Assembly: GCA_028278555.1 (NCBI GenBank)
Contig: JANQEA010000064.1
Coordinates: 62,001 to 126,000 of the forward strand
Source of the DNA: Candidatus Bipolaricaulota bacterium
GTDB lineage: Bacteria; Bipolaricaulota; Bipolaricaulia; UBA7950; UBA9294
Length of the DNA stretch: 64,000 nt
Direction: 5' to 3'
The position numbers and the translations under genes are program-made. Shown here one piece after another: positions 33,478-41,745 of the stretch. Below the pieces are notes generated by a model. The model saw only the letters and a program-made list of their open reading frames with translations. It had not been told where the DNA came from and ran no database searches. Each line of letters opens with the position of its first letter. Position 1 is the first letter of the stretch.

Positions 33478-33757
33478 GGGCAGATTCGATGCTCTCGGGG
33501 TAGTGAATCGCTTCATCAGGAAGTCCCTGCAACAGCAGGCGAATCGCTCGAATCGTTCTTCCTGTGTGCCCTAGAGGAACGGAACATCTGGACATAGCAC
33601 AGACTGCTGCCTCGCGCGAGAGTAGATCTGCGATGCCTGCTGCTTCCTCAAGAACTGGAGCCAGTGCTCCCTGCAAACGGATAGCCCAATACCCGACTTT
33701 CTGACAATCTGGGATTTCCATGTTAGCTTCCCACTCGGCATCGCCTGGTCTGCTCAT
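33422..33757 (-). CDS. Passenger ORF 2: protein of unknown function
   Basis: 111 residues (DAEWEANMEIPDCQKVGYWAIRLQGALAPVLEEAAGIADLLSREAAVCAM). AAGGAGG precedes the ATG, so translation is likely. It contains three cysteines and has no recognised domain. It is carried inside the IS1595 element. Confidence 0.55.
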   Translation of the reverse strand: MSRPGDAEWEANMEIPDCQKVGYWAIRLQGALAPVLEEAAGIADLLSREAAVCAMSRCSVPLGHTGRTIRAIRLLLQGLPDEAIHYPESIESAPMLPAQALQLCDGSFLPS

Positions 33758-33861
33758 CGTTCCCTCCTTGCATCTCGGGAGAGACAACAAGAAGGAGGCT
33801 CTACGCTTGCAGACCGGCATTGGGTAGACTGAGCAGGGATCAGCAGTACAAGGAGCAGGTC

Positions 33862-34143
33862 TTGAGCGATATGATGATCGACGATCGCGAGTTCGATACC
33901 CCGAAGTACAGCCCGGTCTGCACGTACTGCAAGCACGTGAGAGGCTTCCGGGTGTGCACGGCGTTCGAGGAGATCCCGCTCGAGATCTGGAACGGCGAGA
34001 ACAAGCACCACGAGCCATACTTGGGCGATCGCGGAATCAGGTTCGAGAAGGCAGCGACCCAACCTAGCCTGCGCACCTCGCTACCACAGCCTCGAAGATG
34101 TCAGGATCGTGCCGATGGTTGTATCGGAAAGCGAACTCGTTGA
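33862..34143 (+). CDS. Passenger ORF 3: small Cys-rich (zinc-ribbon-like) protein
   Basis: Up to 93 residues from TTG 33862 (AAGGAGCA upstream) or ATG 33871. The conserved part VCTYCKHVRGFRVC-x-AFEEIPLEIWNGENKHHEPYLGDRGIRFEKA has cysteines at 20, 23 and 32 and matches a widespread small conserved hypothetical type. The last ~25 codons lie antisense to the transposase 3' end and are probably not original. Confidence 0.6.
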   Translation: MSDMMIDDREFDTPKYSPVCTYCKHVRGFRVCTAFEEIPLEIWNGENKHHEPYLGDRGIRFEKAATQPSLRTSLPQPRRCQDRADGCIGKRTR

Positions 34144-34900
34144 GGTAGGCTTGTAGGTACTTCGAACTGACCCGGTGGTAGGTCCCGATGATCGCCCGCT
34201 TGAACAGACTCCAAAAGCTCTCGACCCCCATGGTGTGGACGTTGCCGTTGACGAACGTCTGCGTGTGGCAGATCGTCTCATGTCGGTAGCCCTGAGCAGC
34301 CGTCTTGTAGCTCTTCAGTTCGTCGGTGACGAGCAGTGCAACCCAGTCGTCAAGGACCTCTGCGAGCGTCTCGGCTTTGAGATTCGGCACGACAACCGCA
34401 GCCATCGATCCGCCTCGCTGTTTCATGCCGACGACGATGTCTTTGTTGGGAGCACCGCGCCCACGCTTGCCGCCCGACGTCTTCCCACCGATGTAGGCGT
34501 CGTCCACCTCGACGATCCCACAGAGACGATCCTCAAACCCGTACCCTGGACGCATCGCCTTGCGGATCTGCATCGCCATTCGCCACGCGGTTTTGTATGT
34601 GACTCCAAGGGATCGCTCAAGCTGTTTGGCACTGATCCCCTTCTTGCTGTTGCAGATGAGCCATATGGCGGTAAACCACTTCTGAAGAGGTGTTCTACTG
34701 CGGTGGAAGATCGTTTGGGAGGTCACGGAAAAACGATGACTGCACGCTCGACAGGCCCACAGACGCACTGTCGAGATCCAGTACGGCCGTTTCGCGCCAC
34801 AGATCGGGCATTCCACACCATTCGGCCAGCGCATACGCTTCAGGAACGCCTCTGCTTTTCGCTGAGTCGAGAACCGTTTCTGCAGCTCGAACAGATCCAT
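34064..34900 (-). CDS. IS1595-family (ISXO2-like) transposase
   Basis: 278 residues. An N-terminal zinc ribbon (CPICGAKRP...CRACSHRF) is followed by a helix-turn-helix (KQLERSLGVTYKTAWRM) and a DDE-type catalytic core (VEVDDAYIGGKTSGGKRGRG, LLVTDELKSYKTAAQGYRHETICH, HTMGVESFWSLFKRAIIGTYHRVSSKYLQAYLNEFAFRYNHR). All key positions look intact, so the element may be active. The ribosome site (AGGAGGTTA) is inside the right end. Confidence 0.95.
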   Translation of the reverse strand: MDLFELQKRFSTQRKAEAFLKRMRWPNGVECPICGAKRPYWISTVRLWACRACSHRFSVTSQTIFHRSRTPLQKWFTAIWLICNSKKGISAKQLERSLGVTYKTAWRMAMQIRKAMRPGYGFEDRLCGIVEVDDAYIGGKTSGGKRGRGAPNKDIVVGMKQRGGSMAAVVVPNLKAETLAEVLDDWVALLVTDELKSYKTAAQGYRHETICHTQTFVNGNVHTMGVESFWSLFKRAIIGTYHRVSSKYLQAYLNEFAFRYNHRHDPDIFEAVVARCAG

Positions 34901-34962
34901 GATTAACCTCCTATGGATCTAGTATACAGCTATGTGGCTAGTAAGTCAAGGGGATAACGCTT

Positions 34963-34970
34963 AAGGGATT
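34963..34970. repeat. Target-site duplication, right copy
   Basis: AAGGGATT, identical to 33148-33155. Confidence 0.85.
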
Positions 34971-35614
34971 TGCCAGTCGATGAGGAGTCGAGAGACGAGG
35001 ACGGCCTTGACGAGATCCTCGCCTGAGACTCCGAAGGCACGGGATTGCATCTCCACACCATAGACCTGTTGCTCGGCGACTGAGACCGTCGTCCCGGAAA
35101 CCATGATCAGGAAGGCGACACTCTTCGGTGCTTCGGCGGCGGCCATCGCAATCACCCATCCGCCCTGACTGGCGCCCCACAGCCCGACCCGCCCCGGATC
35201 GATCTCCGAGCAGCCGCGCAGGAATGCCGCCACGGCAAGCGTCTCCTCGGCGCGTGCCGCCAGCGAATCGAATCCCCGCTCCCCCTCTGAGCGCCCGATC
35301 CCGGGTGGGTCGTAACGGAGACACGCGAACCCGCGAACCGCGAACCTTCGCGCATGCATCGCGTGAACCGCTGCCAAGGCGCCGTCGCGCCCTTCCGCAT
35401 CCGCCGCTCCGGCGATCAGCGCGATCGCAGGATACGGACCTTCGGAGGTCGGCAGCGTGAGAACGCCGTGGAGCGTGACCTCGCCGTACGGGATCGCGAC
35501 CTCGCGCTCGGTCCAGAGGGCGACATTGCCGGTCTGCTTGCCAGCTGTGCCAAGACCGCACAGGAGGACCAGACAGATTCCGCTCAGGCCAAGATGCAGG
35601 AGTCTTCGATACAC
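34971..35614 (-). pseudogene. Exported alpha/beta hydrolase, 5' half, interrupted by IS element
   Basis: The N-terminal ~215 codons of a hydrolase whose remainder is at 32627-33155. It has a signal peptide (LLHLGLSGICLVLLCGLGTAG), then VLTLPTSEGPYPAIALIAGA, LRYDPPGIGRSEGE and the nucleophile elbow LWGASQGG (Ser149). The frame reads straight into the IS and stops at its edge, after DWQIP. GTG start 35614 with AAGGGTGAGA upstream. The interrupted protein lacks the catalytic Asp and His and should be inactive. Confidence 0.85.
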
Positions 35615-35673
35615 AGGCTATCTCACCCTTCCTGTTCGATCGTGCGTGTGATCTCGCAATCCGACTAGCGTTG

Positions 35674-36633
35674 CTACTTCATCATCTCGTTCACGGCGTC
35701 GAAGTCCTCCGGAGCCAACGGACCGCGGCTGATCGCCTCCACGAGTCCCTCCACCTGCTCCACCGTTCGGAAGCCGGGGATCGGGACCGCCCGCGGGTGC
35801 CTCCGCCAGATCCACCCGATCGCCCCCTGGACGTAGCTGCGGCCGTCTCTTGTCAGGGCCGGGCGAAGCGAGTCGGCACGCTCGAGAGCTTTCAAGAAGC
35901 CCTCATCGCCGAACCAGTCACTCCGGCGATCGTCTTCGGGGAGAACCGTATCCGGCGTCCAGCGTCCCGTCAGAACTCCGGTCAGCAACGGGATCTTGCC
36001 GATGCTCCCCAGATCGAACTCGTCGCAGAGCGACAGGATCTCGGGGGCATCCATGAAGACGTTCAGCCGGTGCTCGATCGCCGTGCAGTGCGGCCCCTCC
36101 GCGAAAAGCCTCGCACGCTCGACATCGTTGGTGCTCCAACCGTAGAAGCGGATCTTCCCCTTGGCCACGAGGTCTTCGAGCGCGTCGCGAATCCCCACGG
36201 CCTCGTCGAGCGGCACATCGCGGATGTGGAGGATGTAGATGTCGATCACATCCGTCTGCAGGCGGCGGAGGCTCCGATCGCAGGCGTCCTCGACGTAGCC
36301 GGGCGTGAGGCGGACGTCCTCCAGAGCCGTTCCTGTTTCCTCATCGAACATCTCGCCAAACTTGGTCGCGATGACCACCCGATTCCGGATACCCCGAAAT
36401 GCCTCCCCCAAGATTCGCTCAGCCCGGCCCGCCCCGTACACATCGGCGGTGTCGAAGAAGTTGATCCCTCGATCGAGCGCAATCCGGATCGCTCGCTTTG
36501 CCTCGGCAACTCCTTCTGGCGTCGTCTTCCCACCCTCATCACCGTCTCGGGAGTATCCCAAGCCTGCGATTCGTGCCGTTCCAAGACCCAACGGACTGAC
36601 CTCAAAGCCGCTACGACCGAGTCTTCGTTGCAT
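35674..36633 (-). CDS. Aldo/keto reductase
   Basis: 319 residues, TIM-barrel NADPH-dependent oxidoreductase. The catalytic tetrad can be seen: FFDTADVYG (Asp, Tyr), IATKFG (Lys), YILHIRD (His). ATG 36633 is the conserved N-terminus QRRLGRSGFEVSPLGLGTA. The substrate is unknown. It is the gene after the ars operon on the same strand, about 138 bp apart. Confidence 0.93.
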   Translation of the reverse strand: MQRRLGRSGFEVSPLGLGTARIAGLGYSRDGDEGGKTTPEGVAEAKRAIRIALDRGINFFDTADVYGAGRAERILGEAFRGIRNRVVIATKFGEMFDEETGTALEDVRLTPGYVEDACDRSLRRLQTDVIDIYILHIRDVPLDEAVGIRDALEDLVAKGKIRFYGWSTNDVERARLFAEGPHCTAIEHRLNVFMDAPEILSLCDEFDLGSIGKIPLLTGVLTGRWTPDTVLPEDDRRSDWFGDEGFLKALERADSLRPALTRDGRSYVQGAIGWIWRRHPRAVPIPGFRTVEQVEGLVEAISRGPLAPEDFDAVNEMMK

Positions 36634-36770
36634 GAAAGCTCCTACCTTCGGGGGTGCGAGGAGTCTACTGCATGCGCTCAGGTGTTGCGGGCCCGCGGAC
36701 ACCGTCTGCCGAGGCGCTTCCACCTAGGACAGCAATCGATGTTCTCGGTCAGCAGCTTCTTCACGTCCCC

Positions 36771-37460
36771 CTAGATCACCCGGTACACGTAGACCAGCGA
36801 CATGTAGATTCCGACGCCGACGAAGACGGCGCCAGTGATGACGCGCATCCATCGTTCGACCTGCGTCACACGCTCGAACAGCTTCCCCAGCCACCGCGCG
36901 CCAAAGGCCAGCACGATTGCGAAGACGACCACGGGCACCGCCGTGCCGATCCCGTAGAGGAGCGGCAGGAGTACGCCCGACTGATGCTTCATGGCCAGTG
37001 GAAGGAGACTCCCGAAGAAGAGCGCCGCCGAAACCGGGCAGAAGGAGAGGGCGAACAGGATGCCCAGCGCCAACGCGCCCGCGAGCCCCAGCCGCTCGAC
37101 GCGCCGCTGCAGCCGCTCGCTCATCCCTCGCCCGCGGAATCGCACCCGGATGAGTCCAAGCATCACCATCCCGACGAGGATCAGGATGGGCCCGAGAAGC
37201 TTGTTCATCCACATCTGAAGGGCCAATGAGACCGTCGGCGCCGACAGCAGGCTCTTCACCAGGAGCACCGCAATCACGACATACACGAGGGCGCGGCCCA
37301 GGGTGTATAGCAGCCCCGACAGCAGAACGCCGACGGGCGAACCCGTGCGCCTCCCGACAAAGGAGATGGCCGTGATGTTGGTCGCCAGCGGACACGGACT
37401 CACCGAGGTCAGGATCCCGAACCAGAGCGCCGATGCAGCAGCCATCGCCAGTCCGCTCAT
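36771..37460 (-). CDS. arsG: ArsG-family efflux permease (CcdA/DsbD-like)
   Basis: 229 residues, six membrane helices. The conserved half-sites SPCPLATNITAISFVGRR and FCPVSAALFFGSLLPL contain the Cys-Pro pair of DsbD-like transporters. It closely matches the ArsG family of aromatic arsenical efflux permeases known from arsEFG operons. ATG 37460 overlaps the arsF TGA (ATGA), with GGAGG 7 nt upstream. Confidence 0.88.
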   Translation of the reverse strand: MSGLAMAAASALWFGILTSVSPCPLATNITAISFVGRRTGSPVGVLLSGLLYTLGRALVYVVIAVLLVKSLLSAPTVSLALQMWMNKLLGPILILVGMVMLGLIRVRFRGRGMSERLQRRVERLGLAGALALGILFALSFCPVSAALFFGSLLPLAMKHQSGVLLPLLYGIGTAVPVVVFAIVLAFGARWLGKLFERVTQVERWMRVITGAVFVGVGIYMSLVYVYRVI

Positions 37461-38047
37461 CGGCATGCCTCCAGGAAGGTCCGTGTCTCGCTCTCAACGT
37501 AGGCAGCAAACCGCGGCTCACGTCGGATCAGGCTCCACGCCTCGTCGAGCGCCACCCAGGCGGCCTCCTCACCGTCCACGGTTCGGACGAGAACCAGCGT
37601 CGGCTTCGCCAAGTCGTACCGCACGACGTAGTGTTGCTGCTTCTCCATGTCGATCGTCGTCCATCGCAGACGACCTGCCGCGACCTCGTCTGCGAACGCC
37701 GTCTCTATGGCGGCCTTTGCCGCGTCCTCGATGTTCCTGCAGGTGCGGCATCTCCGGGTGTTGTGGAAATAGATCGCGTCAACGACACAGAGTGGCCCTT
37801 GCGCAGAGGCATCGACCTCAACGCCCCCAGCCTCCGGATCTGACGCAAGCGGAGCATCCTCAGTCGCTGTGCCGTCGGGGCTCTCCACAGGCGCGTCGGC
37901 CTCCGAAGCCATGGCCGTCTTTGCGACCGTATCTTCTGCACCTGGCACGGAGTCTGTCGGAGCGACCTCCTGGGCGATCAGCAGGCCCACCGTTGCCCCG
38001 ACAAAGAGCAGCAAGGCGATCGTTGCGGAGCGCTTGAGGAGTCTCAT
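37457..38047 (-). CDS. arsF: ArsF-family thioredoxin-like protein
   Basis: 196 residues. An N-terminal membrane anchor/signal (AIALLLFVGATVGLL) and an acidic linker precede a domain starting YFHNTRRCRTCRNIEDAAKAAI with a CxxC. This matches the ArsF family (nitro-aromatic arsenical reduction). GGAGG precedes the ATG. It is followed by arsG with overlap. Confidence 0.88.
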   Translation of the reverse strand: MRLLKRSATIALLLFVGATVGLLIAQEVAPTDSVPGAEDTVAKTAMASEADAPVESPDGTATEDAPLASDPEAGGVEVDASAQGPLCVVDAIYFHNTRRCRTCRNIEDAAKAAIETAFADEVAAGRLRWTTIDMEKQQHYVVRYDLAKPTLVLVRTVDGEEAAWVALDEAWSLIRREPRFAAYVESETRTFLEACR

Positions 38048-38060
38048 CGCCTTCCTCCCG

Positions 38061-38294
38061 TCACGTCGTCAGAATCGCCTTCAGCTCTTCCGGAGTCGCA
38101 AGCTTGCCGACAAGCACGATCTCACCATCTACCGCAAGCGCCGGCGTCATCATCACGCCCCGCTCGGCGATCTCGACGATGTCCTTCACCTTCACGATCT
38201 CCGCTTCGAGCCCCAGCTCAGTCACGGCCTGCTGCGCGTTTGCCGCAAGCTCTTCACACTTCGGGCACCCGGTTCCCAGAATCTCGATCTTCAA
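38061..38294 (-). CDS. arsE: Small thioredoxin-like CxxC protein (ArsE / TM0996-MTH895 family)
   Basis: 77 residues. KIEILGTGCPKCEELAANAQQAV with the CPKC redox centre (C10, C13) and VMMTPALAVDGEIVLVGKL. The TTG at 38294 is chosen: GGGAGG is 5 nt upstream and it gives the usual family length; the longer frame adds an unlikely N-terminus. In arsEFG operons such a protein supplies electrons. Confidence 0.85.
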   Translation of the reverse strand: MKIEILGTGCPKCEELAANAQQAVTELGLEAEIVKVKDIVEIAERGVMMTPALAVDGEIVLVGKLATPEELKAILTT

Positions 38295-38310
38295 CTTGAC
38301 CTCCCTTTCT

Positions 38311-39618
38311 CTAGCCAACGATGAGTCCGAAGACCTTCCCGGTCAGCGTCGCCGCGATGACGACGAGTGCGACGTAGGCCAGCGTCTTCTTCGTTCCGAG
38401 GATCTTGCGAATCACCAACATGTTGGGAAGGGAAAGCGCTGGACCGGCCAAAAGAAGTGCTAGCGCCGGACCATCGCCCATTCCTGAGCCCATCAACCCT
38501 TGAAGAATCGGAAGCTCGGTCAGCGTCGCGAAGTACATGAGCGCTCCCGCGAGGCTGGCTGCGAAGTTGGAAAGCCAGCTGTTGCCTCCGACGGCGTTGG
38601 CGATCCACTCCGGAGGGATGAGCGCAGTGTGCCCAGGCCGCCCGAGCAAGAAGCCAGCGATCAGCACGCCTCCAAACAGATAGGGAAGGATCATCTTCGC
38701 GTAGGACCACGCAGAGCCGCCCCACTCCATCGCCTCTTTCCTCGAGTACCAGCGGACCATCAAGCCAGCCAGCGCCAGGAGAAGTGCTCCGGCAATGAAG
38801 AAGCGAACCCGGTAGATCGACGTGTAGGGTGATGGGGCGTACTCAAGCGATGCTATCTCGCTCTTCGGGAGGGTTGTAATCTCATCGGCACCCGGGAGTT
38901 TCACGAGGAGCGCTTCCGATGTCTCCCCGGCTCGGGTTGCCACGATCGTCGCTCCACTCACCGTGTCCACCGAGATCACGCCCGGCTTGCCCCAGTTGGC
39001 GAAGACAAGGATCAAGATCATCAGAGCGACTGGGATCGCCGTCTTCCAGATCGGCTTCCCATTCTCGGGAAGCGGCGCCGTCGCGGCTGCCTCTTGCTTC
39101 TCAGCTTCCTCTCTCCGGAAGAGGAACTGCATCGTTGCGCCGATGACCACGGCAAAGACCACGGCGCCGATCGCGCGGGCGAGTCCGAACTGCAGCCCAA
39201 GAATCCGCCCTGTCAGGATGATTGCGAGGATGTTGATCGCGGGGCCTGAGTAGAGGAAGGCAATGGCCGGACCGAGACCCGCCCCTCGCTTGTAGATCCC
39301 CGCGAAAAGCGGAAGGATCGTGCAGGAGCAGACGGCCAGGATCGCACCGGAGACGGCCCCCACGCCGTAGGCGACGACCCGTTTCGCCTTGCCGCCCAGG
39401 TACTTGATGACGCTCGCCTGCGAGACGAAGACGGCGATCGCGCCCGCAATGAAGAAGGCGGGCACGAGGCAGAGGAGCACGTGCTCGCGCGCATACTCCT
39501 GGAGCATGAAGAAGGCCTCCATGATCGCGTTCCGCACCGTCTCGCTCGAGAAGGGCACGAAGAAGGCGAACAGGAAGACGCTGGCGATGATCGCGAAGAT
39601 CCGCAGTTCTCGTTTCAC
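38311..39618 (-). CDS. arsP: ArsP-type permease (DUF318/UPF0718)
   Basis: 435 residues, eight to ten membrane helices with a soluble insert (~200-265). The motif AVCSCTILPLFAGIYKRGAGLGPAIAFLYSGPAINILA has the CSC pair of ArsP, an efflux permease for trivalent organoarsenicals; the same family has members of unknown role. GTG 39618 begins 1 nt after the arsR stop, so translation is coupled. Confidence 0.9.
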   Translation of the reverse strand: MKRELRIFAIIASVFLFAFFVPFSSETVRNAIMEAFFMLQEYAREHVLLCLVPAFFIAGAIAVFVSQASVIKYLGGKAKRVVAYGVGAVSGAILAVCSCTILPLFAGIYKRGAGLGPAIAFLYSGPAINILAIILTGRILGLQFGLARAIGAVVFAVVIGATMQFLFRREEAEKQEAAATAPLPENGKPIWKTAIPVALMILILVFANWGKPGVISVDTVSGATIVATRAGETSEALLVKLPGADEITTLPKSEIASLEYAPSPYTSIYRVRFFIAGALLLALAGLMVRWYSRKEAMEWGGSAWSYAKMILPYLFGGVLIAGFLLGRPGHTALIPPEWIANAVGGNSWLSNFAASLAGALMYFATLTELPILQGLMGSGMGDGPALALLLAGPALSLPNMLVIRKILGTKKTLAYVALVVIAATLTGKVFGLIVG

Positions 39619-39619
39619 G

Positions 39620-39904
39620 CTAGGCCACCCTTTCCCCTGTCAGCGTCGCAAGGCGTTCCAGCACGTCAAGGAGCTCCGGATCTGCGAGCGACCACATGAC
39701 GCGGACGCCCTCCCTCCGGGACTGAACGAGACCGGCCCGTTCGAGCAGGGCGAACGAACGCGAGACGACCGAGGGATCGACGCCCAGTTCCGGGGCGAAC
39801 TCGCAGCCGCATCGCTCCCCATCCGCGAGGAGCCGAAGCATCCGCTCTCGAAGTGGATGAGAGAGAGCCTTGCCAATGAGCGTCAGCGCCGTGCTTTCGC
39901 GCAA
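39620..39904 (-). CDS. arsR: ArsR-family repressor
   Basis: 94 residues, winged helix (ALSHPLRERMLRLLADGERCGCEFAPELGVDPSVVSRSFALLERAGLVQSRREG). The CxC in GERCGCEF is the As(III)/metal-binding site of ArsR. TTG start 39904 with AAGGAG 6 nt upstream. It heads the operon and is expected to be released from its operator by arsenicals. Confidence 0.92.
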   Translation of the reverse strand: MRESTALTLIGKALSHPLRERMLRLLADGERCGCEFAPELGVDPSVVSRSFALLERAGLVQSRREGVRVMWSLADPELLDVLERLATLTGERVA

Positions 39905-39921
39905 GATGACCTCCTTGGTTC

Positions 39922-39958
39922 ATTGCGCATTTTAGCAATAATCCAGAAGATGCGTCAA
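39922..39958 (-). promoter_or_regulatory. ars operon promoter and operator
   Basis: -35 TTGACG (39953-39958), 18-bp spacer, extended -10 TGCTAAAAT (hexamer at 39929-39934). A dyad ATTGC-N8-GCAAT (39922-39939) covers the -10, as expected for an ArsR operator. Confidence 0.7.
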
Positions 39959-40023
39959 GTGCCTACACGACCGCGGGAGCCATCGGGTAGGATGCTCGTC
40001 AAGCTGATCCCACAAGGAGCGTG

Positions 40024-40224
40024 ATGTGTATGGGAAAGGGTGAAAAGGGACTCGATCGAGGCGCATTGATCATTGGCGGCACAACAATGATCGGTCTGGG
40101 CGTGGGGTTCATCTTCTTTCATCGGTCTATCTTCTGGTTCCTCGCTTCCCTGATGATCGGAATCGGGTTCGGCCTTCTCGTTGCGGCGCTCTTCGGCATG
40201 AGCCAGTCGCGAGAAGACACGTAA
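40024..40224 (+). CDS. Small glycine-rich membrane protein
   Basis: 66 residues with two predicted helices (LIIGGTTMIGLGVGFIFF, LMIGIGFGLLVAALFGM) and charged ends. AAGGAG lies 4 nt before ATG 40024; ATG 40030 is also possible. It is related to the protein at 42782, and the two bracket the dehydrogenase-flavodoxin operon. Function unknown. Confidence 0.6.
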   Translation: MCMGKGEKGLDRGALIIGGTTMIGLGVGFIFFHRSIFWFLASLMIGIGFGLLVAALFGMSQSREDT

Positions 40225-40237
40225 CGATTCAAGACAT

Positions 40238-41251
40238 ATGAAGCATCGACGCATCATCGTGACGAAGGCGGGAGGTCCGGAGGTTCTCCAGGTCATCGAA
40301 GAGGAGCTCCCCGAGCCAACGGCCGGTCAGGTCCGCGTGAAGGTTCTCGCTGCCGGCGTCTCCGCCTACGACGTCATGGTCCGCAGCTCTCGTCTGCTGC
40401 CGCCGAAGCCCCCGTTCACGCCGGGCGTCGACATCGTCGGGGTGGTCGACAAGCTCGGCGAGGGAGTCGCCGATCTCGAGCCGGGGCAGCGCGTTGCAGC
40501 CTTGCTTGGGTTCGGAAACGGGGGCTACGCGGAGTACGTCTGCGTCCCCTCCGAGGGGCTGGTTCCCGTCTCGCCACAGCTCGACCCGGCGGAGGTCGTC
40601 TGCCTGATTGCCAACTACCTGACCGCACATCGCGTCATGTACGAGACAGCCGTGATCGAGAACGGCGAGCGGATCCTGGTTCAAGGAGCGGCCGGCGGGG
40701 TCGGATCCGCCATCCTCGAGCTCGGGCGACTGGCCAATCTCGAGATGGTCGGCACGGCATCGAAGCACAACCACACAATCGTCGAGTCCTTGGGCGGCAC
40801 ACCGATCGACTACCGATCCGAGAACGTCGTCGCTCGCGTCCGCGAGATCACCGGGGGCGGCACCGATGCCGCATTCGATCACATCGGCGGATTCCGACAG
40901 CTGCTCCGCTCGTACCGATCCCTCCGGAAGGGCGGGCGGCTGGTCTGGTACGGTGTCGCGGCGACCAAGACCTACGGAATCCGGATCATCCCCTACAGCA
41001 TCCTGACAATGCTCCTTCTTCGATTGATCCCCGATGGCCGAAAGGCCCTCTTCGCCTCGGACGAGAGTGAACACACGCAGAGAGCCCTCCCGGAGTTGCT
41101 CGATCTCCTGTCCGAGGGGAAGCTGCGACCGGTGATCGCCGAGCGGATTCCGCTGACCGAAGCACGACGCGCTCACGATCTGATCGAACGCGGCGGATAT
41201 GCAGGGAAGTTTGTCCTAACCACCGAGTCTGAAGGAGGAGGTATCTCGTGA
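40238..41251 (+). CDS. MDR-superfamily NAD(P)-dependent oxidoreductase
   Basis: 337 residues, medium-chain dehydrogenase fold. A GroES-like N-domain (VKVLAAGVSAYDVMV, PGVDIVGVVDKLGEGVADL) is followed by a nucleotide-binding domain (LVQGAAGGVGSAILELGRLANLEMVG). The zinc ligands of alcohol dehydrogenases are not evident, so a quinone oxidoreductase-like type is likely. Its stop overlaps the GTG of the flavodoxin gene (GTGA). Confidence 0.9.
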   Translation: MKHRRIIVTKAGGPEVLQVIEEELPEPTAGQVRVKVLAAGVSAYDVMVRSSRLLPPKPPFTPGVDIVGVVDKLGEGVADLEPGQRVAALLGFGNGGYAEYVCVPSEGLVPVSPQLDPAEVVCLIANYLTAHRVMYETAVIENGERILVQGAAGGVGSAILELGRLANLEMVGTASKHNHTIVESLGGTPIDYRSENVVARVREITGGGTDAAFDHIGGFRQLLRSYRSLRKGGRLVWYGVAATKTYGIRIIPYSILTMLLLRLIPDGRKALFASDESEHTQRALPELLDLLSEGKLRPVIAERIPLTEARRAHDLIERGGYAGKFVLTTESEGGGIS

Positions 41252-41745
41252 CCGCAGAACCCGCGAGGGAGGCTCGGATCGCGCTCGTCTCGTACCACCA
41301 CAAGAACACCGAGAAGATCGCTCATGCGATCGCTGAGGTACTCAACGCCAGGATCGTCGCGCCGAAGGATGTCGGACCCGATGACGCCCGCCCGGGAGAC
41401 CTGATCGGCTTCGGTTCCGGGATCTACGGCGCCAAGCATCACCAGAACGTGCTCGACCTCGTCGATCGGCTTTCGCAATCGACGGGAGCTCGCGCGTTCA
41501 TCTTCTCGACGTTCGGTGCGCCGAAGTTCCTGGTAACGCCGACATTCATCAAGAAGAACCACGACGCCATACGCGAGAAGCTGTTGTCCAAGGGATTCAC
41601 CATCGTGGGTGAGTTCGGTTGCGCCGGCTGGAACACGAACAGCTTCCTCCGCTACACCAAGGGCCTCAACAGAGGGCGGCCGAACCCCGAGGACCTTGAT
41701 CGCGCGCGGGCATTCGCGCGCAGTCTCACAAGGAGTGACCCATGA
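41248..41745 (+). CDS. Flavodoxin-domain protein
   Basis: 165 residues. The N-terminal FMN-binding loop ALVSYHHKNTEKIAHAIAEVL and FGSGIYGAKHHQNVLDLVDRL fit the flavodoxin family. FMN electron carrier or NAD(P)H-quinone reductase partner. It overlaps both neighbouring dehydrogenase genes by 4 bp, indicating a tightly coupled operon. Confidence 0.9.
   Translation: MTAEPAREARIALVSYHHKNTEKIAHAIAEVLNARIVAPKDVGPDDARPGDLIGFGSGIYGAKHHQNVLDLVDRLSQSTGARAFIFSTFGAPKFLVTPTFIKKNHDAIREKLLSKGFTIVGEFGCAGWNTNSFLRYTKGLNRGRPNPEDLDRARAFARSLTRSDP

Larger units (their letters stand above)
33156..34962. mobile_element. IS1595-family element with three passenger genes (1807 bp)
   Basis: Bounded by 8-bp direct repeats AAGGGATT. 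The ends are imperfect inverted repeats: 18 of the first 26 bases match between the left end (33156 onward, AGGCCTTATACCGTC) and the reverse complement of the right end (34962 backward, AAGCGTTATCCCCTT). It contains an IS1595-type transposase (34064-34900) and about 900 bp of passenger genes. It interrupts an alpha/beta hydrolase gene. Confidence 0.85.

Noticed and set aside
34040..34143. Left end of the IS element at the transposase 3' end
   Set aside because: No inverted repeat matches the right end here; the true left end with TIR and target duplication is at 33156.
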